In this document: one piece after another, positions 57,704-64,000 of the stretch
Layout: the number at the start of each line of letters is the position of its first letter
Position numbering within the stretch: position 1 is the first letter of the stretch
From: Bacillota bacterium
GTDB lineage: Bacteria; Bacillota; Clostridia; Peptostreptococcales; Anaerovoracaceae
Length of the DNA stretch: 64,000 nucleotides
Reading direction: 5' to 3'
NCBI GenBank assembly: GCA_022769485.1
Contig: JALEJU010000031.1
Span: 17,453-81,452 of the forward strand
Notes under the pieces: generated by a model
Told to the model about the DNA's origin: nothing
The model's input: only the letters and a program-made list of their open reading frames with translations
The model's database searches: none
Program-made: the position numbers and the translations under genes

Positions 57704-59102
57704 TTACGCTGCACTCTCCTTCTTCGTCAACTTCTACCGGATAATTTCCGGTAAAGCAAGCGTCACAGATGCCTTCCTCATTTTTAGGAGCCAGTTTAAC
57801 AAGATCCTCGATATTCAAATATCCTACGGAATCCGCCCCTATCTTTTCTGCAATTTCGTCGATGGTATAATGATAGGCAATCAGTTTTTCTCTTGAATCA
57901 ATATCCGTGCCGAAATAACAAGGATGAATGAACGGAGGCGCAGAGGAGCGAACATGAACTTCCGTTGCTCCCGCAGCCCGCAGAAGATTTACGATGCGGG
58001 CACTGGTAGTTCCGCGGACAATCGAATCATCTACCATAACAACCCGCTTTCCCGCTACCGTACTTTTTACTACGTTAAGCTTAATCCGCACCCGGTTTTC
58101 CCGATAGCTTTGATCCGGCTGGATAAATGTTCTGCCGATGTATTTATTTTTGATGAAACCCAGGCCATAGGGGATCCCGGATTGCTGCGCATAGCCCATA
58201 GCCGCATCCAGTCCGGAATCAGGAACGCCGATGACTACGTCCGCGTCTACATGGTTGCTTAAAGCCAGCAGCGCCCCCGCTTTCCGTCGTGCATCATGAA
58301 CCAGCGTTCCGTTGACCAGGGAATCCGGTCTGGAAAAGTAAATATATTCAAAAACGCAGAAAGCTTTCTTTCCTTCGCACATATGCTTCTTTATGGATCG
58401 AAGACCGTCCTTATCGATAACAACGATTTCGCCCGGTTCTACATCCCTGACGAATTCCGCACCGATGGCGTCCAGTCCGCAGGTTTCCGAACTGAGAACG
58501 TAATCTTCGCCCAACATACCGATCGAAAGGGGGCGGAATCCCAAAGGATCCCGGAAGCCGATCAGCTTCTGAGGCGACATGATAATCGTGGAATGCGCAC
58601 CCTTAAAACGAGGAATCGCATTGGAAACAGCTTCTTCGATGGAGCCTGTTTTTAAGCGTTCTTTTATAATAATTGCCGCCATAATTTCCCCGTCGCTGAG
58701 AGTATGGAAAATGGAGCCTCCCAATTCCAATTCTCTTCTCAGTTCGCCGGAATTCACAATAGCGCCGTTGGTCGCAAGTGCCATAGAACCCTTCATATGA
58801 TTTACTACAAAGGGCTGCGCGTTTTCACGAGTGGCCGTGATTTTCGTACCGTAATGGACATGACCTACAGCGATTTTTCCCTCTCCTAAAGAGTCCAGCT
58901 TTTCTTTTGTAAATACGTCGTTGACCAAACCTACATCTTTGTATCCTTTAATAACGCCGCTGTCATTCACTGCGATCCCGCAGCTTTGCTGTCCTCTGTG
59001 CTGCAACTCAAATAATCCGTAATAACTCAGCGCCGCCACATTTTTTCGTTCTTTGGCGTAAATCCCGAATACGCCGCATTCTTCATGAATTTCTCTTGCC
59101 AT
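57678..59102 (-). CDS. purF: Amidophosphoribosyltransferase, Fe-S type
   Basis: PurF commits PRPP to purine synthesis by forming phosphoribosylamine. The 474-residue protein has a short propeptide followed by the catalytic Cys at residue 9 ([10 protein letters not shown]), glutamine-domain motifs [11 protein letters not shown] and GHVHYGT, and the PRPP site [16 protein letters not shown] near residue 355. Cys residues in [17 protein letters not shown] and GICDACFTG correspond to the oxygen-sensitive [4Fe-4S] cluster ligands of the Bacillus enzyme. Confidence 0.97.
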   Translation of the reverse strand: MAREIHEECGVFGIYAKERKNVAALSYYGLFELQHRGQQSCGIAVNDSGVIKGYKDVGLVNDVFTKEKLDSLGEGKIAVGHVHYGTKITATRENAQPFVVNHMKGSMALATNGAIVNSGELRRELELGGSIFHTLSDGEIMAAIIIKERLKTGSIEEAVSNAIPRFKGAHSTIIMSPQKLIGFRDPLGFRPLSIGMLGEDYVLSSETCGLDAIGAEFVRDVEPGEIVVIDKDGLRSIKKHMCEGKKAFCVFEYIYFSRPDSLVNGTLVHDARRKAGALLALSNHVDADVVIGVPDSGLDAAMGYAQQSGIPYGLGFIKNKYIGRTFIQPDQSYRENRVRIKLNVVKSTVAGKRVVMVDDSIVRGTTSARIVNLLRAAGATEVHVRSSAPPFIHPCYFGTDIDSREKLIAYHYTIDEIAEKIGADSVGYLNIEDLVKLAPKNEEGICDACFTGNYPVEVDEEGECSVNEKLQRKL

Positions 59103-59113
59103 ACTACCCTCTC

Positions 59114-59605
59114 CTACTTGAGCTTTTCCTGCAGCTCACAATCTTTCTTCAGTACATCCTCTTCCATTTGCTTTCTCATAGCAATCAATTTTTCCGCCAG
59201 TTCTTCATCCTCCAAGGACAGAATCTGTGCCGCCAGCATGCCTGCATTGTACGCACCGTCAATGGCCACCGCAGCCACCGGAATGCCGCTTGGCATCTGC
59301 ACAGTTGACAGCAGTGCGTCGATTCCTTCCAACGCCGAGGCCTTAATCGGAATGCCGATTACCGGTAAACAGGTTCCCGCCGCTATTGCTCCCGCTAAAT
59401 GAGCCGCTTTCCCCGCCGCAGCGATCATTACGCCAAACCCGTTTTCCCTGGCTTTTGCCGCGAATGCCGCCGCAGCCGCCGGAGTCCGATGCGCAGAATA
59501 CACATGTGCTTCAAATGGAATACCGAGCTGTTCCAACAAATCCAAACATGGCTGCACCTGCTTCAGATCGTTGATGCTTCCCATAATCACCGCCGCTTTT
59601 TTCAT
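59114..59605 (-). CDS. purE: 5-(carboxyamino)imidazole ribonucleotide mutase (class I PurE)
   Basis: PurE rearranges N5-CAIR to CAIR. The 163-residue protein has [17 protein letters not shown], the active-site [13 protein letters not shown] near residue 38, and [24 protein letters not shown]. Class I PurE normally works with PurK; no purK is in this operon, so it lies elsewhere or this enzyme acts directly on AIR. AGGAGG precedes ATG 59605. It is the first enzyme gene of the operon, 117 bases past a leader terminator. Confidence 0.95.
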   Translation of the reverse strand: MKKAAVIMGSINDLKQVQPCLDLLEQLGIPFEAHVYSAHRTPAAAAAFAAKARENGFGVMIAAAGKAAHLAGAIAAGTCLPVIGIPIKASALEGIDALLSTVQMPSGIPVAAVAIDGAYNAGMLAAQILSLEDEELAEKLIAMRKQMEEDVLKKDCELQEKLK

Positions 59606-59716
59606 CTTTTTGCCTCCTGAATACGAATTCCTCTTGCTGACGGATTAACCTGCCGCAGCCGTCTGCGATGCGTTTACTTTCCGCTTACAAGTTCTGCCTC
59701 TTTCATTGTCATGAAA

Positions 59717-59748
59717 CTAAAAAAGACACAGCATTTTATACTGCGTCT
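59717..59748 (-). terminator. Terminator in the pur operon leader
   Basis: Minus strand AGACGCAGTAT and ATGCTGTGTCT (59748-59724) form an 11-bp stem with two G-U pairs and a three-base loop, followed by TTTTTTAG. It lies between the leader ORF and purE and overlaps the ORF stop codon. Confidence 0.88.
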
Positions 59749-59819
59749 ATAAGAGGATCCGGATTCCCCACCGGTGCCGAATTATTGTTTTTCAATTTTT
59801 TCCGAGCCAAATAATTCAT
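59736..59819 (-). CDS. 27-residue leader ORF of the purine operon
   Basis: An ORF from ATG 59819 to TAA 59736 has a strong GGGAGG ribosome site eight or so bases upstream. The product begins MNYLARKKLKNNN, with a basic N-terminal half and a PDPLIDAV end. Its stop codon falls in the loop of the following terminator. It may be a leader peptide whose translation affects termination ahead of purE, or an independent small protein with its own terminator. I do not recognise the sequence. Confidence 0.5.
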   Translation of the reverse strand: MNYLARKKLKNNNSAPVGNPDPLIDAV

Positions 59820-59877
59820 GGCAAAATCCTCCCTTTGCGTTCACGAGCAACGAACCACATACATTTTTCCCGAAATT

Positions 59878-59906
59878 ATTCTAACGCTTTTTTTCTCAAA
59901 AAGCAA
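59878..59906 (-). promoter_or_regulatory. Promoter of the pur leader and operon
   Basis: Minus strand TTGCTT (59906-59901) and TAGAAT (59883-59878) are 17 bp apart, with a leader of about 50 nt before the small ORF. I see no clear PurR box pair and no purine riboswitch core. Confidence 0.6.
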
Positions 59907-59982
59907 CAAAAAGTCGGATATTTTATTTTAAACTTTTTATTTTTGTTCGCTTTTCCGCACATTCTTTTGTTATTTTCCTTCT

Positions 59983-60010
59983 TAATGTTCGTCTTTTGGG
60001 AATCATACTT
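59983..60010 (+). promoter_or_regulatory. Possible sigma-E (sporulation) promoter of cotJABC
   Basis: TAATGTT (59983-59989) and CATACTT (60004-60010), 14 bp apart, fit the sigma-E pattern KMATATT-N14-CATACANT with one mismatch in the -35 and partial match in the -10. cotJ of Bacillus is sigma-E dependent. Confidence 0.5.
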
Positions 60011-60054
60011 CCGGCTTTTCCACTCACAAAATCCTTTTCCCCGCATATTTTGTA

Positions 60055-60082
60055 GAAAAGCCGGCCATCTTCCCGGCTTTTC
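60055..60082 (+). other. Hairpin in the cotJA leader
   Basis: GAAAAGCCGG and CCGGCTTTTC form a perfect 10-bp stem with an eight-base loop about 20 bases before the cotJA ribosome site. No U-run follows on the plus strand. It may stabilise the mRNA; on the minus strand it could weakly terminate. Confidence 0.45.
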
Positions 60083-60115
60083 CGAAAATCCAATTACAGA
60101 AAGGAGCCAATCACA

Positions 60116-60367
60116 TTGGGTCATAATACAAACATGTATTCGGTTCAGCTGTCCTCGGGCGTCCCCTGTCCCTGCAGCGGAGAAAATCCCTGTATTCCCT
60201 GCGACAGTCCCATGGACAACTGCAAACTTTCAAGCCTTCCTCTGGCAATGGCTTATGTTCCGTTTCAAACTTGGAACAACAATCAATATGATGCGGCAAC
60301 AGGTCTGTGCAGGGGGACATTGTTCCCCGAGCTGGATCTGCCGTTTGGCGGAAGGGAGCTGGTTTAA
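60116..60367 (+). CDS. cotJA: Spore coat-associated protein CotJA
   Basis: The 83-residue protein has the CotJA hallmark region AYVPFQTWNNNQYD and RGTLFPELDLPFGG near residues 45-79, after a Cys- and Pro-rich start (VPCPCSGENPCIPC). It probably starts at TTG 60116, with AGGAG nine bases upstream; the ATG at 60134 is too far from a site. CotJA is needed to bring CotJC to the inner coat. Confidence 0.92.
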   Translation: MGHNTNMYSVQLSSGVPCPCSGENPCIPCDSPMDNCKLSSLPLAMAYVPFQTWNNNQYDAATGLCRGTLFPELDLPFGGRELV

Positions 60368-60628
60368 ATGATGAATTGTGAAAAACAGAACCAGCTTCTG
60401 CAGCTGTTCCGGGAACAGTCCTTTGCATTAAGAGAAATCGGACTTTTTTTGGATACTCATCCAACGGATAAAGAAGCCCTCCGCTGCTATCACAAATTTC
60501 GCAAACTCCTCTGCGAAACAGAAGCTAAATATGTTGAATTATACGGGCCTCTTACAGTTAAAGATGTAAAATCCGAAGAATGCTGGACCTGGGTGCAGGC
60601 ACCCTGGCCCTGGGAAAGGCAGGCGTAA
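60368..60628 (+). CDS. cotJB: Spore coat protein CotJB
   Basis: The 86-residue protein has the CotJB pattern: an N-terminal helix with FALREIGLFLDTHPTDKEAL, a central YHKFRKLL segment and the Trp-rich end WTWVQAPWPWE. It starts directly after the cotJA stop, with GGGAG nine bases upstream, and cotJC follows four bases after it. Confidence 0.93.
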   Translation: MMNCEKQNQLLQLFREQSFALREIGLFLDTHPTDKEALRCYHKFRKLLCETEAKYVELYGPLTVKDVKSEECWTWVQAPWPWERQA

Positions 60629-60631
60629 ACC

Positions 60632-61408
60632 ATGTGGACATATGAACGGACATTAGAATATCCGGTAAAAATCAGCAAACCCGACGCAAAAGCTGCGAAA
60701 ATCATCCTTTCGGCTTTCGGCGGTTCCGATGGCGAATTGGGGGCTTCCCAACGCTACCTTTCTCAGAGATACTCCATGCCCTATAAACAGGTAGCAGGTC
60801 TTCTGACCGATATCGGTACAGACGAGCTGGCACATATGGAAATGGTATGCGCTATCATCCATCAACTCACCCGTGATTTAAGCCTGGAGCAGATTGAAGA
60901 ACAGGGTTTTGCCCCTTATTTCGTAGAACACACATTGGGTCTTTACCCGGAAAATCCATCAGGGCATCCATGGTCCGCCGCGACCTTCCAATCCAAAGGC
61001 GACGCCATCACCGATCTGTGCGAAGATATGGCGGCGGAACAGAAAGCCCGCAGCGGCTATGACAACCTGCTTCGCCTCATCGAAAATCCCGAAGTTCGCG
61101 ATCCTCTGAAATTCCTGCGAGAACGGGAAATCGTCCATTTCCAGAGATTCGGCGAAGCCCTGAGGAACATCCAAGACGGCCTGGATTCCAAAAACTTTTA
61201 TTTCATCAACCCGGAATTCGATCGAAAAGGGCCAAAAAAATGCGGTATGAAGGAAGCTTCCAAAGCAGACTGCGGCTGCCGAATGCCGGAAATGTCCAAA
61301 GACGACTGCGACTGCCGGATGCCGGAAATGTCTAAAGACGACTGCGGCTGCCGGATGTCGGAAACGTCCAAAGACGACTGCAGTTGCATGAAAAAAGGCT
61401 GTAAATAA
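60632..61408 (+). CDS. cotJC: CotJC manganese catalase with a Cys-rich repeat tail
   Basis: CotJC is a di-manganese catalase of the spore coat that breaks down hydrogen peroxide. The first 200 residues match the family, with metal-ligand regions GSDGELGASQRYLSQRY near residue 31, TDELAHMEMV near residue 67, AEQKARSGYDNL and REREIVHFQRF near residue 167. The remaining 56 residues are unusual: four 12-residue repeats of the form EMSKDDCGCRMP, each with a CxC pair, then KKGCK. In all ten Cys fall in this tail. The usual family length is about 190-200 residues, so this is an added domain. Confidence 0.93.
   Translation: MWTYERTLEYPVKISKPDAKAAKIILSAFGGSDGELGASQRYLSQRYSMPYKQVAGLLTDIGTDELAHMEMVCAIIHQLTRDLSLEQIEEQGFAPYFVEHTLGLYPENPSGHPWSAATFQSKGDAITDLCEDMAAEQKARSGYDNLLRLIENPEVRDPLKFLREREIVHFQRFGEALRNIQDGLDSKNFYFINPEFDRKGPKKCGMKEASKADCGCRMPEMSKDDCDCRMPEMSKDDCGCRMSETSKDDCSCMKKGCK
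61253..61396 (+). repeat. Four 36-bp tandem repeats encoding Cys-rich 12-mers in cotJC
   Basis: The units begin at 61253, 61289, 61325 and 61361 and encode EASKADCGCRMP, EMSKDDCDCRMP, EMSKDDCGCRMS and ETSKDDCSCMKK. The DNA copies are similar but not identical, and the reading frame is kept. Confidence 0.9.
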
Positions 61409-61468
61409 GTGCGGCAATACAGACCAAAATCGCAATTTCTCATCATAATAGAACATTTCCTCCAGAGA

Positions 61469-61520
61469 AACAGGCGTCTTCCGCGGCAAAAGCCGCGGGA
61501 CGCCTGTTCCTTCCCTTATT
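61469..61520. terminator. Very strong terminator after cotJC
   Basis: AACAGGCGTC-TT-CCGCGGC-AAAA-GCCGCGG-GACGCCTGTT pairs over 17 bp with a two-base bulge, followed by TTCCTTCCCTTATTTTATTTT on the plus strand. On the minus strand TTTCTCT follows, so it can also end transcripts of the converging membrane iron-sulfur gene. Confidence 0.85.
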
Positions 61521-61614
61521 TTATTTTCTGTCAGCTCCAAAAATGAAAACGCCCGATCCGCACGTTGCAAAGCTCCCGCAAATATTCTAAATATTACACC
61601 TTCGGAATTTCATT

Positions 61615-62211
61615 TTATTTTCCCCACAGCTTCTTATTGCCGCGATTTTTTAATTTGCAGATACCTTGCGTCATCGTTCCCATTGGGCAGAACACACACC
61701 ACGTTCTGGGTTTAAACAAAACCATAACAATCAGCCCGATTAAGAGAGATGTAAGCATCAGGCTGTAAAACCCGAAACTGAACCGGGCAACCCAATCCGG
61801 AACAGTGCCGGCCGTATATGTCCACTCCCACGGAACGCTGACAGTCCAAAACAGTTGGATCACCTCGGACAGCGTCTCTGCCCCCGAAGCCACCAGCCAG
61901 GTTTGAAAGAGCATGTTTCCGAACATGGCAAGAAAGAAAATTAAAAAGCCGCAGCGAAACCATTTGGAACTCATCCATTTCGGCGCAGGCTTACGGAAAG
62001 AACATTTCCAATCTCCGCCAAGCTTTGCAAAAAGCTGACCCCGACCGCAAAAGCGGTTACAGAAATATTTATTCCCGCCGGCTATGGCAAATCCAAGCGG
62101 CACCAGAAAATCAATCATTCCAAGCCACGCAAACAATATATTGAAAAAACCGAGGGCAAAATACACAATTGACCAGATCCAAAGATAATCATACCATTTC
62201 GTCTTTCTCAT
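61615..62211 (-). CDS. Membrane protein with NapH/YccM-like iron-sulfur Cys motifs
   Basis: The 198-residue protein has four or more membrane segments (about residues 10-28, 29-46, 84-105, 145-168) and two Cys clusters facing the same side: KYFCNRFCGRGQLF near residue 48 and WCVFCPMGTMTQGIC near residue 173. This resembles the polyferredoxin-type membrane proteins NapH, YccM and NosR, but without their terminal ferredoxin domain. That part is encoded separately by the upstream gene, whose stop overlaps its start by four bases. I infer an electron-transfer pair at the membrane; the donor and acceptor are unknown. Confidence 0.8.
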   Translation of the reverse strand: MRKTKWYDYLWIWSIVYFALGFFNILFAWLGMIDFLVPLGFAIAGGNKYFCNRFCGRGQLFAKLGGDWKCSFRKPAPKWMSSKWFRCGFLIFFLAMFGNMLFQTWLVASGAETLSEVIQLFWTVSVPWEWTYTAGTVPDWVARFSFGFYSLMLTSLLIGLIVMVLFKPRTWCVFCPMGTMTQGICKLKNRGNKKLWGK

Positions 62212-62411
62212 ATCTCCTCACGATCCTTCACTGTGATACATCCTGCGGGGCATATTTTTTCGCACTTACCGCAGCCGATACATTTTTCAATATCAACAAT
62301 GGCGCAGCAGCCCTTAAAAATGCTGATTGCTTCCCGCGGGCAAACCTTTATGCAGGCGCCGCACGCCACACAAATGCTGCTGTCAGGCGCAGCAATTCTT
62401 TTACTCATCAT
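62208..62411 (-). CDS. 2[4Fe-4S] ferredoxin
   Basis: The 67-residue protein carries two classic cluster motifs, CVACGACIKVCPREA and CIGCGKCEKICPAGC. It is cytoplasmic and should carry low-potential electrons. Two adjacent ATG codons are possible starts; AAGG lies upstream. Translation is coupled to the membrane iron-sulfur gene that follows, so the two probably form one complex. Confidence 0.92.
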   Translation of the reverse strand: MMSKRIAAPDSSICVACGACIKVCPREAISIFKGCCAIVDIEKCIGCGKCEKICPAGCITVKDREEI

Positions 62412-62512
62412 CCGTTACCAGCCTTCTTTTCTATACTGTAAAATCGATAAAAACGAGACATTTAAAAGCATCACGATTTCAATGTTTATACACAGAAGAT
62501 TTCTTTGATTTA

Positions 62513-62540
62513 AGTATATAGACCAAATGGAAAAAGTCAA
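62513..62540 (-). promoter_or_regulatory. Promoter of the ferredoxin/membrane iron-sulfur operon
   Basis: Minus strand TTGACT (62540-62535) and TATACT (62518-62513) are 16 bp apart, giving a leader of about 95 nt. Confidence 0.7.
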
Positions 62541-63089
62541 TGTAAATACAGTGAACGGCCGCTGTCTTCCTAAAACTCTCCGAAGATACTTTCTGCAGGT
62601 TTTGCAGTACAAGAATCCGAACCTGTTTCCAATCGGAAAAGGTTCGGATTTTATCAGTTTATCAATATCTTTTCCCATCCAAACCTTCGGCGTATCAAGA
62701 TATACGGTTGTTTACTACATCGTCTTTCACACCCTAAAGAATCAAGCCAAATGTTACAGCTCACTCCTGTGCTTTTGGGCGTTAAACGAGCAAGAGGAAA
62801 TGTGTCAATAAGGAATACTCGGTTAAACATCATACTGTTACTTTAAAACAGATCACTTCTGCCAATCTGTACAACGAAAATTCGCCTGTTTCTGTTATCT
62901 TTTCCATCCACCTTTAGGAATAGAGCACCTGCCCTTTTCCACAGCACTCGGAACAGTAACTCTCTGTCCGAAACGGTCACATTCTCTATTGCCACTCCAA
63001 AATGCACAGGGGGGGTGCATCTTTTAATTATATGTTTTTAATCATGGTGTGGATTTTCATGTGTTTTCCGTACTTCCTCCGGCAATTCG
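62541..63089. other. Gene-poor stretch with two hairpins
   Basis: I see no convincing gene here. It holds a long bulged hairpin at 62614-62650 (AATCCGAACC pairing with GGTTCGGATT, with TTTCC and GGAAA pairing inside), followed by TTATC on the plus strand. Short frames on both strands lack ribosome sites. Together with the MerR remnant next to it, this looks like decayed sequence. Confidence 0.5.
63002..63020 (-). terminator. Small hairpin with a G/C-run loop, possible terminator of the EFR1 transcript
   Basis: ATGCAC and GTGCAT pair around a seven-base loop that is nearly all G on the plus strand. TTTTGG follows on the minus strand and CTTTTAATT on the plus strand, so direction is unclear. 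Confidence 0.4.
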
Positions 63090-63240
63090 TTAGGAATCAT
63101 GTTCTGCCCCCAGATTTTCGCTGCCATCCCGCGTTGCCTGCTCATAGTACCAGTACTTGAATTTCAGCATATCCAGACCTCTGTTCATGTGGGGGATTTC
63201 TACCTCCAGCGCTTCCTTTGCTTTTCTGTATTCTTTTCCA
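63090..63240 (-). pseudogene. C-terminal remnant of a MerR-family regulator
   Basis: Minus strand, ending at TAA 63092-63090, an open stretch of about 45 codons reads KEALEVEIPHMNRGLDMLKF followed by KYWYYEQATRDGSEN. This strongly resembles the end of MerR-type regulators (the KYKCWYYE motif). The N-terminal DNA-binding half is absent: the frame runs into the end of the EFR1 gene in a different frame. It is a broken leftover, not an expressed gene as far as I can see. Confidence 0.65.
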
Positions 63241-63987
63241 TTACAAAAACAGCTCGTTTTCTTTTCTGACCGAACAAGCCTTTTTAATTGCCATAGCTAC
63301 AATGGATACCATAGCGCCATTGACTTTTCTGGCGTTATGGGGGCACTGCTTCACACAGCGCATACAGGAAATGCACTTCTTGGTATCTGCCGAAAGTGTT
63401 ACGGGATCAATCGCCTGCACAGGGCAGTTTTTCGCACAAACGCCGCATTTTACACAATCTTTGGACGGCTTTGGCACAAGTCCGGCACCGCCTGCTTTTT
63501 TGTAAGGACGGTTGCCCGGAATAGAAGTTGCTGGTTCTGTCTTGTCTGCAATCTGCTGTGCAAACTCAGCCAACTGTTTTTCATCTGACGCGTCAGGTCT
63601 GTTTGCGGCATACTGTGGGATGATGGAATGCTGTGCTACGGCGGCGACAGCCGCAACGACCTGGAAGCCGCTTTCTTTTGCGGCATCTTCCATTTCTGCA
63701 AGAGTGTCTTCATAAGCACGGTTTCCGTAAACGCAAACAAGGGTACATTTCGCACCGTTTCCTGCAATTTTCTTGAGCCTCTCGATTGCCACGGCAGGAG
63801 CCCGTCCTCCGAATGAGGGCATAGCAATTAGTACCCGATCTTCTTTACCGAGCACACACCCAGAAAAATCGGCTTTAGGATCGCTCAGATCGATTTTTAT
63901 GGTGCTTTCGCTCCACTGTCTACTGATGATGTGGGCGACTTTTTCTGTGCCGCCTGTGGGACTGAAAATGATTTCTACTGTGTTCAT
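63241..63987 (-). CDS. EFR1-family flavodoxin/ferredoxin fusion protein
   Basis: The 248-residue protein has an N-terminal flavodoxin-like domain (IIFSPTGGTEKVAHII at residue 6, PSFGGRAP near residue 57, CVYGNRAYEDTL near residue 85) and a C-terminal double [4Fe-4S] ferredoxin (CVKCGVCAKNCPVQAID near residue 178 and CISCMRCVKQCPHNA near residue 204). EFR1 proteins are thought to shuttle electrons between flavin and iron-sulfur partners in anaerobes. ATG 63987 follows GGAGG at the window edge. A decayed MerR fragment lies directly downstream. Confidence 0.9.
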   Translation of the reverse strand: MNTVEIIFSPTGGTEKVAHIISRQWSESTIKIDLSDPKADFSGCVLGKEDRVLIAMPSFGGRAPAVAIERLKKIAGNGAKCTLVCVYGNRAYEDTLAEMEDAAKESGFQVVAAVAAVAQHSIIPQYAANRPDASDEKQLAEFAQQIADKTEPATSIPGNRPYKKAGGAGLVPKPSKDCVKCGVCAKNCPVQAIDPVTLSADTKKCISCMRCVKQCPHNARKVNGAMVSIVAMAIKKACSVRKENELFL

Positions 63988-64000
63988 ATGTATTTCCTCC

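Noticed and set aside
56960..57754. A 264-codon plus-strand frame
   Set aside because: Antisense to purM, no family resemblance.
59606..59716. Possible purine (guanine/adenine) or PRPP riboswitch before purE
   Set aside because: I could not find the conserved junction or loop sequences of either class; only a weak GACGG/CCGTC stem is present.
61253..61396. Tandem repeat considered as a possible CRISPR-like array
   Set aside because: The units are contiguous, in frame and coding, without spacers; it is a protein repeat.
60959..61570. A 203-codon minus-strand frame
   Set aside because: Antisense to cotJC; its repeats (RHPA, FGHFRH) only mirror the Cys-rich repeats of the real gene.
62415..62678. 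An 87-codon minus-strand frame before the ferredoxin gene
   Set aside because: The ferredoxin promoter lies inside it, there is no ribosome site, and it has no recognisable domain.
62527..62811. A 94-codon plus-strand frame
   Set aside because: No ribosome site, and it overlaps a terminator-like hairpin and the minus-strand promoter.
62843..62995. A 50-codon minus-strand frame from GTG 62995
   Set aside because: The frame is open but no ribosome site precedes it and I recognise no family; it is kept only as part of the decayed stretch.

Overview
The window reads as a chromosomal segment of an anaerobic, spore-forming Gram-positive bacterium of the class Clostridia. The evidence is a cotJABC spore-coat operon, a membrane pyrophosphatase, a molybdenum hydroxylase of the Mop type, an EFR1-type flavodoxin/ferredoxin protein, Gram-positive division genes (sepF, divIVA), an S-layer-homology protein, and strong GGAGG ribosome sites with frequent TTG and GTG starts. 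I cannot name the genus. Nearly all of it is core genome: I see no CRISPR array, prophage, rRNA, tRNA or intact insertion sequence. The only clear decay is a MerR-type gene remnant near the right end.

Layout. 1-0.7 kb: start of a molybdopterin aldehyde oxidoreductase gene running off the left edge, preceded by a probable molybdenum-cofactor riboswitch with a terminator. 0.9-8.7 kb (minus): recA with an SOS operator, then cinA, pgsA, rimO, ftsK/spoIIIE and uppP. 8.8-10.9 kb (plus): asd and dapA of the lysine/threonine pathway. 11-20.4 kb (minus): a zinc-ribbon protein, a flavin reductase, the cluster HlyD-like/yggS/sepF/yggT/divIVA/lspA/rluD, and the translation/SRP cluster ylxM/ffh/rpsP/khpA/rimM/trmD. 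20.6-22.3 kb (minus): birA-bioY with a BirA-type operator. 22.3-26.7 kb (plus): trkA and two tandem trkH genes for potassium uptake. 26.7-41.6 kb (mostly minus): rnr, a lipoprotein, hppA, secG, an SLH lipoprotein, the glycolytic run gap-pgk-tpiA-eno, rpoN, an NptA-like transporter and trmL, with a CBS-domain gene on the plus strand. 41.6-43.3 kb (plus): hom and a SEC-C protein. 43.3-47.1 kb (minus): a heavy-metal-binding domain protein, ornithine carbamoyltransferase with ARG boxes, an rRNA methyltransferase and mreB. 47.2-59.9 kb (minus): one purine operon, purE-F-M-N-(IMP cyclohydrolase PurO)-(AICAR formyltransferase)-glyA-purD-L-C, with a tiny leader ORF and terminator at its head. 60-61.5 kb (plus): cotJABC. 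61.6-64 kb (minus): a membrane iron-sulfur protein with a ferredoxin, a gene-poor stretch, the MerR remnant and the EFR1 protein.

How it fits together. The purine operon makes IMP from PRPP, and glyA inside it supplies one-carbon units for PurN and the AICAR formyltransferase. The last two steps use two separate proteins instead of bifunctional PurH. Biotin is probably imported (BioY) and sensed (BirA). Redox proteins (Mop, ferredoxins, EFR1) and the pyrophosphate-driven pump fit a fermentative, ion-gradient-based energy economy. The most noteworthy signals are the purine-operon leader ORF whose stop codon lies in a terminator loop, the Cys-rich 12-residue repeats at the end of CotJC, the Moco riboswitch, a lipoprotein with three SLH domains and a probable CTG start, and several promoter/operator overlaps (recA, ylxM, birA, argF). 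All calls rest on reading the sequence and on family knowledge; no database search was run.
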